Positions 26,111 to 38,700 of a stretch of 64,000 nucleotides of DNA are shown piece by piece (the first letter of the stretch is position 1; every line of letters starts with the position of its first letter). This DNA is from Zonotrichia leucophrys gambelii. Its lineage: Eukaryota; Chordata; Aves; Passeriformes; Passerellidae. The stretch is from the NCBI RefSeq assembly GCF_028769735.1, contig NC_088177.1, forward strand, positions 16,742,599 to 16,806,598. The letters run 5' to 3'. A model generated the notes under the pieces. That model did not search any database and was not told the origin of the DNA. It was given only the letters and a program-made list of their open reading frames with translations. Both the position numbers and the translations under genes were made by a program.

Positions 26111-26271
26111 AAACAAAAGTAAGGTATTTTTTCCACTTTGTACACAGAAAAATTTTATGCTGCTCTGATCAGTAACAGCAAAGGCATTTGCAGCCCCAGA
26201 TTGTTTTATGCAAGAAGAAGGTTTAATTTAGCATGACCTTATTGTTGGGGTTTGTTTTGTTTGTTCCTCAG

Positions 26272-26351
26272 GGTGCTTTCCTGCAGCCAGGGGGATGCAG
26301 TGCTTTGTTCCTGTCCCGAGCATCCCGAGGCAGAGGCTGATCTCCCACAGG
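26272..26351 (+). other. Candidate 80-bp exon with good splice sites (weak)
   Basis: The T-rich tract GTTTGTTTTGTTTGTTCCTCAG ends at 26271 (given here as two adjoining pieces, GTTTGTTTTG and TTTGTTCCTCAG). CACAGG followed by GTGAGT gives a strong donor at 26352. The 80 bp between are GC-rich. Two plus-strand frames are open; one reads VLSCSQGDAVLCSCPEHPEA. No partner exon or known product is identified. It could be a noncoding-RNA exon or coincidence in a GC-rich patch. Confidence 0.15.
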
Positions 26352-29300
26352 GTGAGTCATGGCTCACACAGCCTTTTCTGGGGAATTTGTCTCTCTTCTG
26401 GGGGCTCTGCTGCCACTTTGACAGTTTTGCTGTCTTTGCCTTTTGCTCTGTTCTTGTCTTGAGGTTTTTTTTCATCTGGCATCGTGGTAATTAAAGACAA
26501 GTGAGTCAAGACTCACCTTGGATGAGGGAAGATGAGAGCAGAGGAAAAGGAGGCTCAGACATAACTCTTTTCTTTGTTCTCATCTATCAAAGAAGAACTT
26601 GCCATATATTTTCTGCTCTTTTGCTGCTTGTTACATCGTAAATTTGACACCTATTAATTACATGTTACATTAGAAAAGTTTTTCAGTTTTTAAAGTGATT
26701 AATATTTTCTTCCATGTCTTCTATGCAATGTTACTTTTTTGATTTTGCCATTGCAGGTTTGGATTTTTATAATGTTTTTATGTGAAATCTGGCATGAGTA
26801 TTTTTTACCTGAAAGGTATATAGGAGACATATCATGCATGACAAGTATATTAACTATATTTGATCTCAGTAATGGAAGTTGATGTTTCTCCATTAAAGTT
26901 AATGGGAATGTAATGATTTATGCCAGCTGTGAAGATCTCTTTGGTTATACTTGCTATGGGAAATCCATTTGTTTGGTGGGATGACAGGGTTCTTTTTTCC
27001 CAATAATTTAAAAATATTTATTTGACTGGTTATTATTCTCAGTGCATTTGCAGTGAGGCTACTTTGTGGCTACAGAGAGTGCTGTTCCTAGAGGCCAACA
27101 GCTGTTATGGCTCTGCAGGGATTAGGTCTACAATTACTGCAATGTTGGTCCAGTTTATTGAGAGGTGGTGGACAGAGGCTCAGAGTCCATCATTTTCTGT
27201 GTATTCAGGGAGTTGTGGTGATGGAAAAGAGCCACAGAATGTTGGGTTTGGTTTGGTCCCAAACACGAGCCTGCTTTTCCATGCGCCTTGCTGCAGGGCA
27301 GCTGTTGTTTGTTGTGTTTGCTGTTTGTGGGGTGTGTTGTTGATGGAGGCTTGACCTTTGGCTGGGAATTCCAGACTGGAGCTGCCATGCAGGCCTGTAA
27401 AGAGCAGCCTGAGCTGCACAAAGCAGCCCTTTGCTGTACTGGCTGTTGCACCTGGCCATGGGCTCCTCCTCGCAGCTTAAAGGCTTCCAGGTGAAAGCGT
27501 TTGCCTTCTTTATTGCTTTTCTTCCATAGTTAAACCCATTACTGCTAAAATTTCACAAAACAGCCCTTCTGTGCAGGGTTCTGCCCTGTACAAAGGAGCA
27601 GTGTGTGTTTTGCTGTCCGTGCTGTTTTAGCAGTTGATCTTTCATTTCTGCCTTTTATAGCGCGGTGTGACCTCTCGCCTGTGCTATATTGTGTCTGTCC
27701 TTGTGGGCTCCTTTCACTTTGGTGATATTTCACTTTAATTTCTTCTCAGACCATATCTGGTCTACTGCTTATTTCTAGTGGAATTCAGGTTTCTTATCTG
27801 CAGGCCAAGCATGATTCAAACTACAAATTTCATTTCTTTCAGTATTTTCTGCTAAGCTACTGCATTTTGAGAATTACTTTCTGCTCTGACTTCCCAGAGT
27901 TTTCATTTTTATCCTTTTGAAGGTATGATCTCCATGCTCAGACAGGTAAATTGCTAAGCATTTTCAGGCTTCAATTTAATCTATTGTAATTAAACTCATT
28001 ATTTGATAAAACTGAGTTAGAAAAGTAGATTCCCTCAAGTGTGGAGTATACAAACCCCATCTTTATTTATGTATGGAACAAAATTACTGGCTGTTCAGAA
28101 AACTTAAAGAATTTTAAAACTGCTTCTATAGTTCTTTAACAATGATTCTGCTAGTGCTTTCTATTTCTTCTCAAGTAGTTTTTTGTTTTTCCTTTTTTTT
28201 TTCTTAAGCACAGAATATTTATTTCATTATCAGATAGGAATTTTATGTGAGAGAATTGAATACTACTTTCCTTAGGATTCTTTTGCTTAACAATTTTTGT
28301 ACCTTGATATCAAAAATAATATCTCAATCTCATAATTTGATTGTAATTTAAAATTAAGGAAAACCTGTGCAAAAGGGGTCATCTTTTGAGGCTGAACTAA
28401 TCTTAAAAGTTAGTAAAATTGCACTGTAGGCATTATAAAATAATGTAATTATTGGAGAAATTGTGACACTTTAAGGAATCTAGTAAAGCTTAGGCTTTAT
28501 TAATGTGTAACTACCAGTGGAGGATTTGACACGAGGGTGAATTTGCTTTTTTAATACACAGAAGAGACCTGGTGGTGAGAAAGGGTCACTGATGCTAAAG
28601 CACATGAGGAGAACAATTTACTAAATTTCATAATAATTTTTGCTTTTCACTCTGTGAATTCTTAATTTCTCCTCTTTTTCAAGGAACAACCAATTGTGAG
28701 AAGGTTACAAAAGACTTTTTTTGAAAAGCATTTCAGATCCCTAAATAATGGCTTAGGATGCTTTGTAGCAGAGTCTGTTGTGCAGTCTGTTTGGTGTGTC
28801 ACACACCTGCACTTTAGCCAAGATATGGGATTAAATTAAAGCAGAGGTAATATCTCAGAATGTAAATATTATGAACCCTACATGAGACATGGTTTGATTT
28901 TATAGTAATGGTGTTCACTATAAGGCCTTTGAATTATATCCATTTCTTTACACCAAACATCTTACATTCAAATATGAGATGTTGCTCCTTCCAAATAATG
29001 GTATTTTAATTGATTGACTTAAGGGTGTCTATGAAAGTAAGATCCTACAGGGTAAAGTCAATTAAAAAAAGAAGTGTCTTCTGCTTTCTCAGTGTTCAGT
29101 GTGTTAGTGCACAAAGAAAAGTTGTTTGTAAATTAATCCGCCTGCAGAACTTGGTCTGTGATAGCCCAGGAGAAGATCCTGAGCATCTCAGTCCCCAGCA
29201 AGGCCACAGTGCCTGTGCAGCTCCCAGCAGGTTAAAAACTCTGATGTAACCCTATGCTCATCAGTCTGCAGGACTTAAATCTGCTCAGAGGCTCAATCCC

Positions 29301-29465
29301 TGACCACTCATTGTGGAGCCTCTGGAGATGGGGGTGTTCCTGGGATCCAGCTGAACTGCTGGGAGGTGCTCAGTGCTGTCCTCAGAGGTGCACCTGTCTG
29401 AAATGATTTTCAGGGAAGAACTTAACTTTGTGATGTGCCCAATTCCCATCCTTTTGCACAAAAGC
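26352..29465. other. Noncoding stretch with one GC-richer patch
   Basis: About 27040-27490 is GC-richer and TGTTTG/CAGC-rich, with overlapping frames on both strands. Fragments such as GGCTTGACCTTTGGCTGG at about 27349 recall some avian LTRs, but the match is too short to call. The rest is AT-rich, with a T-rich tract at about 28178-28205. No gene or RNA is seen. Confidence 0.5.
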
Positions 29466-29493
29466 CTAACCCCTGACCCTAACCCTGAGCCCT
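29466..29493. repeat. Short degenerate telomere-like tract
   Basis: About four imperfect CCCTAA-type units occur in a row, including an exact CCCTAACCC at 29478-29486. At 28 bases it is too short and degenerate to be called an interstitial telomere with confidence. Confidence 0.4.
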
Positions 29494-31555
29494 TCCGTAC
29501 AAATCATGCAAACCAAATGTGTCAATTAGAACCAATTGTGTTTCTTTGGATGTTTAGAACTTTGTATACCTAAAATTAAGCATAATACCTTTTAAAACAG
29601 CATTTCCTTCACTCTAAGCATGTGTCTTAATGAAAATAGCCTGATACTTTTAAAGAAAGGACTCAGGATGTGAAACACCTATCAAGCATTGATTAGATTT
29701 ATTTTAGCTGCATGTTCAACCAGAATGCATTATTGCTTCCCCCACTAGTGACTCAGATTTGCACAAAGTGAGCTATAGTTCTTAGCTTGCAGTGCCAGCT
29801 CACTTTTCATTGCATTTGTGAGACATTGTACATGAAATCATTTTTAAATATTGATTTGCTCAGAACTGATTGCTGGTTGTGCTGGTAATCATTACAGTAT
29901 TCTTTATTTTTTTGTTCTGTTAAAGATTCAAGTATTCCATTATAAGGCAGCTTACAAGAAGGAATGTTAGGCCATGATGAACTATTCAAAACTATTCCAG
30001 AATCAATTGAATTGGTCGTTGGGTAACTCCACTCATCTTTCCACCAGCAGATGCTGGTCCTGAGGCCAGCAGACTCAGGGAGGAACAAGATGTGGATGCT
30101 GGAAAGCAGAGGTGGTGAGGTTGTTTGGCCATTTCATGTAAAGACCCTAATTAATGACAGAAGAATATTAATTTTACAGATGAAAGAAATTTTGGGGTGA
30201 GGACTATTAAGTTACCTCTTTGGAATCCTCACATATTCTAAATATATTCCAGCGGCTACATATGAAAAGAGCTAATTGCAATGGTCAGAATGGGTCAAAA
30301 TATTCATGGACAGGCATTTACTAATTAGCTCCTGGGCATGAGCTTAACTAAAATGTGTATGTGTGCATATGCTGTTAGCACACAGCAAATGTGATATTGA
30401 ATACATTCACCTAAGAGGTTTAAATGAATTCCTCTTACCTCACATTTCATAATGCATGAGTACATACAAAGCTTGTTACTTGGGCTCAGCTTGTTCAGCT
30501 GCAGTAGCATGGCCATATTTCTCATCCTCAGTGTGTCAATATCAAGATTTAATGCTGTTTAATGAATGCACTTTAAACTGATACCTCTTGTTAATTTGGA
30601 TTAACTTAAAGGTGTCCCTATGACAAATGTGGAGAATATGATAATATTTGTTTTACTGTTCTCTGAGCTAGCAAGAACCATTATGCCTTCACCTTACTGT
30701 TGCCTAAAAGCATCATTTGCAGGCATTATTTTCATGGCCACACAGCCTCTTGTGAATCACACAAAGCACTCTTAACTGCTGTGTTTTATACAGGCAAGCA
30801 TATTTTTGGGAGATCGATGAGTATCATGTCTCCTGAGTACCCATCTACATTTTTATGCAGGCATCATTTTCCATTTGGAACAGCATTTTTATTAGGTTAG
30901 TAATAGCTGTATTTACAAAATCATTAATGTTTTGTAAGACACAAATGTGTAGGGCAAAGAGATTATGGAGAAATAATTAAATGCTTAAGTCAATTTTACC
31001 TTTTGTTCTGAAGTTTCTAGCTTAAATTTTTTTGAGGACGCAATAATTTGAAATTGCAGGAGTTGGTAATAGAAGGTGGAAATTGTTTTTTCTGCATTAA
31101 TAGGTACATACAACTGGTAACAAAATCATCATTACATTTGAAAATGAGTGCTTTAAACCCTGTATAATATGTATGTTAGTGCAGGGATTTTGGGGTACAT
31201 TTTCACATGCACTGATTCCATTTAAGAAGCTGTGGGAATGCTCAGATGCTCATTTATTTACCCAATTCATTGAACCTACTGAGGCTTTAACCAGCTCATC
31301 CTGAAACCTTGCCCCAGAGGCACTAGTCCTCATTAATAGAGCCAGTTTCTCTCCTACAGAAAGAGATTTAAGAAAAAATTCACAAAACTGTAGCAAAAAT
31401 ACTCCTCCTTCTCCCAATATTTGCAGTTATTCTATTGCCATTAATGTGTTTTTCCACCTAGATGTGTCTGTGAAACTCCCCTTGAAAGACAAATGCTTTG
31501 AACATTCTAGGTAGTTTCTTGCTCTAAAGGAAATATTTACAATGGAGTGAAAACC
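29494..31555. other. AT-rich noncoding stretch
   Basis: Only short frames on both strands are seen, with no repeat family, RNA gene or structured element that I can recognise. Confidence 0.55.
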
Positions 31556-31582
31556 TTTTTTCTTTTCTTTTCTTTTTTTTTT
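31556..31582. repeat. TTTTC pyrimidine simple repeat
   Basis: A pure T/C tract of about 27 bases with TTTTC-like units is followed at once by a run of A, giving a T-to-A junction. It is low-complexity sequence, not tied to a transposon tail. Confidence 0.9.
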
Positions 31583-31635
31583 AAAAAAGAAGCAGACTAT
31601 TGTGAGAAAAGTTTACTGTTGGAGCTGATCAAAGG

Positions 31636-31675
31636 GACGAGACTTTTTCAGCTCTTAAGCTGGCTGAAACTCGTC
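31636..31675. other. Small imperfect hairpin
   Basis: GACGAG (31636-31641) pairs with CTCGTC (31670-31675). After a small bulge, TTTCAG pairs with CTGAAA, leaving a loop that contains CTTAAG. At 40 bases it is shorter than a typical microRNA precursor. No terminator role is meaningful here and no function is assigned. Confidence 0.6.
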
Positions 31676-34600
31676 AGTGCTACATGACAGGTTTTTTTTA
31701 TTCTTGCTGGTCCTAATGAACTCACTGGGCTTGTTCAGGAAAGCAAATAAACACAGAAAATGTGTGCTGAGGTCCTGACACGTGGGCTTCAGAGGATGAT
31801 GCACAGTTAAAGCTCCGAAGGGTGCAGCTGGCCCAGGTGCAGTTCAGCACGGAGTCAGCCTGGTGCGATTTAATGAGGGCCCTGCTGCAGGCAGGGATGG
31901 GCAGTGCGAGCACCAGAGCAGGGACAGGCGCAGAAAACAACAACAAGGACAGGGGGGAAACGGAAGCAGGGGGCCTGAGTGCAAAATACAGCCATGATTT
32001 ATAAACCTGCTTTTGGCACACAAAGTATAGAAGCAAAGGAAAAGAAGACATACGGGGATTTTTTGATCTCTCTTTTCCAAAGTTCATGATCACATTGTGG
32101 GGACAGTGAGGTTTTTTTAACAACAGTATCCCCAGCTACTTCTCTGGCCGTTTTTATAAAGGCAATGCCACAATTTAAAAACTTTTCATAATTTCCTTAA
32201 TCATCTCCTTCTAAGCAAAAGGAAATGCTGGTCACATTTAATTCACTCTAATAGATAAACCAGTCCTAAATGAAGATGGAGGTGTGAAATTTCCAGCTAT
32301 GCTGGAAAGAAAATTAAATCATCAATAAAATATTTCCTTACAGGCATCTTTTCCATAATGGCTGTGAAGCATTAGGTTTAAAATAGGTTTATTTTACATA
32401 ATTGCAACAGCATTCTTCTCTGCTAAGGATGAAAAAACTCCAAAGTCCCACTGTTCTTAGAATTTTATTTATTAATGGGCAGGACTTCAAGCCTCATGAA
32501 TTTGTCGAGAAGACTAAAGAGAACCTCTAAAACTATAGCAGTGTTTTTATGCCACTGGGGAAAATCAGTATTTCTCTGATAAACCTGTCTTTCTGCTCAA
32601 TGATCCATGAACGAGAAAGGATTTCCAAATAAGCCACTGGATGCTTCAAAGGAGCTTTTTGTCTCTTGTGTCAACAGACACATCTGAAATAATGTTGCAA
32701 TTTTTAATGTGACACATCATATTGAGCTGCATAATTTCTGTGGCAAACCTGAAGTCAGTGTGATCTTTTACAAGGGTAGCATAAGCAATACCTTATTTTA
32801 TCCTCTGGCTGACCAACAGCTTTATCTGCCCAGCTTAAAACGTAAAAGCAAAGCTCAAAGTTAAATTAGAGAGACTTTTGGAGGATTGCTCTAAGATTTT
32901 AAAAGAAGTGAGGATGTTATAACGCAGACCCAGACCTCTATACAAAATTACTTGGTAACTTTTATCTTCAGCGTGAACAATTGTGGATTTTTGATTTGAA
33001 AAAAATTTGAATTAAAATGTGTAGCACCTGTCCAATATATACCTATGTGGTATAAAATACATCCTGCATATGTAACCTTTTATAACCTCATGTCTGTGAG
33101 AGGACCATGGCTGACCTTGTAGCTGGGGCTGTTCCTATCTGTGGTGTGTGACACTGGCCAATTTGGTGTTCCTGATAAACTTTTCTAGCTGTTCTAATAG
33201 CTCCAAAACTGTTGGAACAAAATAAGTCCCTATCTTCAAGATCTGTGCGATAAGATCCATGTTTTGATAGGTGTATTTACTGGGTGTGATTTACCAAGCT
33301 TCTAAAAAGAGAAAAAAGGAAGGAATTGTGACCAACACCTCCATCCCCCTTCTCTGAATGAAAGCCATGAAGAGCCAGCTATACTATTGCAATTCTCCAA
33401 TTTTCCAATGTGTTTTTCTTAGCAGCAGCAGCTCTTTTGGGGAATGTAACCATGGAAATTAGAAATTACTATCCTAACAGCAATTTCAGAGTCATTTATT
33501 GAAAAGGGTGCTCTCTTTGAGGGAAAGATTGGAGGGGCAGAGGGAATAAGTTGTATGAATTCGCATTAATGACCAGGGCTTGAAATACTGAAGAGCTGAA
33601 CTGCTATTTAATGACTGAAAATGGATACAAATTGTATCAGTGATAATGAACCAAAGAGAAAGTGAAATGTATTAGGGTAAAAATAGTGTGAATCCCCCAG
33701 TTTTGAAAACCTTTTCTGCCTTCATAATCCTTGCTATTCATAAAAGTACTTGATGGTTCTAATTGTTTTAACATCTCATCAAGGCTTCCTATATCAATGG
33801 GAATGTTCTCTCTTCCTAGATATGATTTAATGATTTAATCACTGTGGTTTCTTACCATGAGCCCTGCTAATAGGGATCCTACACAGATGAGGTAAATTTT
33901 ATTCACTCAAGGACTGTAAATAGTGAAGCACTTAATTCTACTACTTTTTTTTCCTCCTCAATTTAATTGAAATGGAACAATTTAAATAGAGCAATTAGAG
34001 AGCTCTCTGGCAGCCCAGGAATAGTTAAGATTATCTTATTTTATTATGATTGCTTTCAGATCACTAACGTAGACAGCTAGTTTGGAGCTATATCTTAGAT
34101 TATATTGATTACCAGGCCAAGCAAAATGCGTGTACACAGGCATGAAGTGCATTTCTCACCAATTCCATCCTGTGCCTTGTCCTGTGGCTGACATTTTCCA
34201 TGACATGGATCACTTGAGGCAGGTTTGCTGTGTGGGGAAATAGGCAGATTCCACCCTGCCACCTTGCCTGCCTTTCCTCCTGCAGCTGTTTATGATAATT
34301 CCATCTGAGTACTCAGAACACGTGCACGGTGTTGCTGCTGTCACACAGACTGCTGGCCATGAAGGCTTCCTCTGATCTTCTCCTCCTGCTAATGGGCTAT
34401 TTCAGACGAAGTGGAGTCACATTTAAAAAGACTTTGAGGCTAAGCATACAAGGACAGAGCTTGCTGTCTTTTCTAAGAATTTACTGTAAGGGAAGCACGT
34501 GAGCATTGTGGTTGTGTTTATTTGCAGTTAATTTCTCTCAGAAATTAGAAAGATAGGACAAAGGATGAGGTGTATTACATCAAGAATTTGGTATCTCTGT

Positions 34601-35727
34601 GCTTCACCTCAGCATCTATTCTGTTGGGCTAGTACCAGAGAGCAGATCGCTAAAATCAGCAGCCTGACAGATACAAAGGGCTGTTTGCACCTCACAGTAA
34701 GGGTGGCAAAAAAGGGCAAAGGGTCTGAATTTACCATAGCTTAAATTTGAACTAAACACTTCTTGAACGGAAGATAATATTGCCACATAAACCCCATAAC
34801 TACAATGAGGGCCATGTAGGACATCTTGAGTCATCAAGAAAAAGGAGGATTTGAACTGTTCATCCAGGCTTAGTCTTACCTAACAAAGAGTTGTATGAGT
34901 TATCTGAGCATTGCTGAGCACCCAGTCCCTCAGGGAGAGGTTGGTGCAAACACTCATTACTGATCTGACAATAACTTCTGCCATGTGCTGCAGCAGGTCG
35001 TGTTTTCTGCCTTCATTCTGTTTTCATTTCATTTTATCGGTCAGGTTCCCTGACTGCACCTTTTTCTTTCATGCCCAACATGCTGGATGAGGAAAGTTAA
35101 TGTTTTAAATTTTGATTCCTGGTGAGGATCAGGTTCTCAAGCAGATTAAGTGAACTTTTGAATTGCTAAGGGGTTTTTTTTTTTGTTCCCCTTTAGTAGC
35201 ATCTGCTTTTTGTTCTCTGCTCTGGGTTGGTTATATCAATGGGAATATTTCTGGAAAGATTCCTGAATATTTTAAAGTAGATATCTCTCAAATTCAGAGT
35301 TCTTGCAATTTATTAAAATTTAAGGCCATTCCCTTTCAGGCTGAAACACCTCAAAACTGCTCCTTCACAAGAAGGTCCCAATCCCACAATGTGTCCCTCC
35401 TTTCCTTCTGCAGTCTTCTGAGAAAAGAAAATATGCAAGCTCATCCTTAGCAGAGCTCCTATATACCAACCATTCACAGAATAAGGTGGGGGTTTTTTTG
35501 CATTTTTTTTGCTGTAGCACATTCAGGCTATATCCATGCTGAAGTGCCTTATATGAGAATTTAAATAGGTAACAGCAGGACGATCTATTTAGGGCCTTTC
35601 ATGTCCATCACCGTAGCAATAATGGCGTAACTACTGCTGATGATTGAAATATGACTAAAAGATGAGGGAATTTTCTTTTGAGTTGTTTTTCATTGTAAAG
35701 CTGAAAGAAAGAAGGTTCTTTCCACAG
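31676..35727. other. Noncoding stretch with a GC-richer patch at 31.7-32.0 kb
   Basis: About 31740-31990 has modestly more CpG (around seven in 250 bp) than the rest of the window, and open frames on both strands. It has no core-promoter signature and is far below CpG-island density. The remainder is AT-rich; 33420-33700 has a texture somewhat like conserved noncoding sequence. An acceptor-like CATTCCCTTTCAG occurs near 35339. Confidence 0.5.
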
Positions 35728-35794
35728 CAGAAAGTGAAAAATGTGATTTGGAAAGAGGTTAGGTTTAAAAATAGACATGAGACCTTAAGGAAAG
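35728..35794 (+). other. Candidate 67-bp exon with good splice sites (weak)
   Basis: GGTTCTTTCCACAG ends at 35727 (good acceptor), and AAG followed by GTGAGT at 35795 is a near-consensus donor. The 67 bases between are open in the frame starting CAG at 35728, giving 22 codons (QKVKNVIWKEVRFKN and onward, Lys/Arg-rich). The frame also runs uninterrupted across both junctions, so openness alone is weak evidence. The peptide is not recognised. Confidence 0.15.
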
Positions 35795-38700
35795 GTGAGT
35801 GCTCCTTCTGTAACCTAGAAACTGAAATCCCTAAAGAAATATCCAATACAGCAACCTGAAAAGGAGGAGAATTTTAAAAATTCAGTGAAATAAGCAGCCA
35901 AAGAATTCCTAAAAATAAAGGAGAGAGAGAATGCAAATAAAGTGGTAATCACAGGTTTATAGCTCTTACTCACGTGGTCCTTTGTCCATCACCTTAACAA
36001 CTGTCTCTGAGAAATGTGGGAAACAGGATTTATAGAAGCTTAACACATGACTAAATTGCTTGTGTACCTGTATTTTGTGGTAGGAATTGTGACTAAGTGG
36101 TCCTGGGGCTTTCTATATGTTGGAAAATAGGTCATGGTGCTCCAGTTCTTTATTTAGAAATGTGGCAGAGGCCATGAAATTTTTAGTTAGCAATGTACAA
36201 ATCAGTGATGCCAAAGGGAGCTCGGTATGTACAGCTTGTCAGTGAAATCTGGCTGGAGTTTCTGGCACTTGCCAGGAGGTGCAGCAGGGTAACAGAGTGA
36301 GGAAAGCCTCCTCTCCCTTGCACAGCACGTGGAGTGGCCAGCTCAGAGCTGCAATCTGTGCACTGCGGCTGAGGGAATGAAGGCTGTTGACAGAAGATGC
36401 TAAGGAAATGTTTAGTGCCCTGAACAATTTTTTTTCTTTTTTTCTTTTTTTTTTTTTTTCATCAACCTTTACAAAAAAGTAAACTGAGCAGAGGAAATCT
36501 CAACCAAAGAGCCTTTCAATCTTGATGAAGGAGAAAACAAAACCAGAATCCTTAACTGCTCTTAAATCTGGTGAGCCTGATGAGTTTTGAATTTTGTCTA
36601 TGGATACTTGAGGTCTGCAGTTGTCGCTTTTGAGGAGATGTGGAGGACTGGCAAGGGATCAGGAAAATGAAAGGTATATCTGCGATGCCTGCCTCTGACT
36701 AGGAAAAGGAGGTTTAATTTCAGACTGCACACTTCAGGAAAAGCCTGGATTCTTGGATTAAAGGCAAACCTGAAGGGAGAGACCTGCCTTGCAAAGACAC
36801 AAAGGACTTAGGAGAGATTTGTTTCAAGCCTCTTAAGTTTTCTCCGTCTCAAGGGTTACGTTGTTCCAGGCAATAATGGTAACAACAAAACCCCTTTAGA
36901 GTAGAAATTGGAAATAATTTTCCAGATGGCAAGCTCTCTTTAATGAAAAGCAATATAGCCTGACCTGAAGACTCTAATTTTGGCTTGGGGCCACTTCACA
37001 CCAACACTAAAGGTCTTTACAGGCAGGAAGAATAAGTGTCTTTCTGGAGCAATATAAATACATTTAATCCTGTGCTGGGGCAGGGAAAGAGCCAACAAGA
37101 ATTCTTGATGCTCTTTCAGAGACTCTCTTTCCAGTGGTGCTGTGCTAAAGTAGGCCTGGTGTTCCTTTAAAAACAAATAGATTTACTATGAATTTCAGAC
37201 ATTGCACACTTACAGTAAGTTGAATAACAACTCAAAGGCAAAGGATGAATTGTTCATATCTGCTAGAAAATAATGCAATGATAAACAGATTGAAATTACC
37301 GGGAAATGCATGGGTTGTCATTAGATCAGTGTCACAAAATGTGTGTTCATGTACTGAATATGCAATTTCACGATGAACAAATGCTGTAAGTAACTGTGCC
37401 TATCTTTATTTACAAGTAAGCATTATTTCAGCTGACTTGTGTTCAGCAACCAAATTACAGGAAGGAGGTAACAGCTGAAACTGTATGGACAGCCTTTAAT
37501 AGGAAGTGAAGAAATTACTTGGATCAAAAATTTATCTTGCAATATCAGGCCTCATTGGTGCCAGTAAGGTTTTTTGTTAAGCCTCATAATGTGAGTTATT
37601 CTTTCTGTGCTAGTCCAATACATGGAGTTACTTTGAAAGTAGAAAGAAATACAGTCTTTCATTTTTTCTTTATATTTCCTGTGAATTCCTTTATGATCCC
37701 TCTAAGTTTCCAGTAGTCATGCTGTCAATCTGTCAGTATTCAGCAAAACAGCTCCCAAGCCAGGCAATAATTCATGCCATTCCTTCCATACCTAGGATAA
37801 TCTATAAATGTATATAGATGTATAATATCAATACATATAATTATTTCTAAAGATTCTCTCAAAGTGGGTTTTTTTTTTGTGTACTTGATGACCAAGACTT
37901 GCTTCATAGCAGATAATAGTTGAGGTATGCTTTGATTCTATTCTGCTTATGGAAATCAGTGCTCTGATTTGAAAACTATTGTGATGTTGACTTGGCGTTC
38001 ACAATGAGAAATTTCTGAAGATTTAATTGTGACTAAAAGGCTTTTTTGTTTGTTCTTCTAGAAATATATTCTTTAATGTCTCTTTTCCATAATAAGTTAT
38101 TTAAGTTCTGTAACAATTAAAAGTTGGATAACTGCTTGGACTTATAGCTTAAGGCACTGAGTAAAGGAAGATTATGATGCAGTTGAGTTTTAGACATTCA
38201 GTTTTTATTCCCTTAAATTTTCATTCCTCCTTCCATGAAAATATGCTGCCTCAAAGTTTCTGCATTAAACTCATAACTGTAACAAAAATCACGTTCTTTA
38301 CTACCATAACTTTGCCTACAAACCTCAATATATGCTTTGTGCTCAGCACAATTTCTAAATTGCTCAACTTCCTTTTTCTACATTTAGCTTTTTATTGTCA
38401 GTTCTAAGTTACAAAACGAGGTCATATTGTTGTATAACTTTTCCTAGCAAGGTGGGCTCTAGGTATTTATTGTAGCAAGCTACAAAGGATTCTGTTTTGC
38501 TGGACTTCTTTATTTAGCTTTGTTCCCAGCAAGAAATATTCTATAAGATAAAAATCAAGGAATTAAAATTATGCTGTTCACGTGAGATGATTGCACAACT
38601 CTATGCCACAGTAATGGAGCAATTCCTCAGGTTCAGATTCCTCTGGTAAAGGATAAGAAAAACTTTGGACTATGCGAAATTTCACAGTCTGAAAAGTGCG

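Noticed and set aside
27230..27270. Possible antisense CR1 end (CACAGAATGTTGGGTTTGG)
   Set aside because: Similarity does not continue into the diagnostic GGAAGGGACC-type segment.
27340..27380. Possible LTR fragment (GGCTTGACCTTTGGCTGG)
   Set aside because: It only loosely resembles the start of some avian LTRs, with no TG...CA ends, target duplication or downstream landmarks.
31740..31990. Possible CpG island
   Set aside because: Only about seven CpGs in 250 bp and no core-promoter motifs; merely GC-richer than its surroundings.
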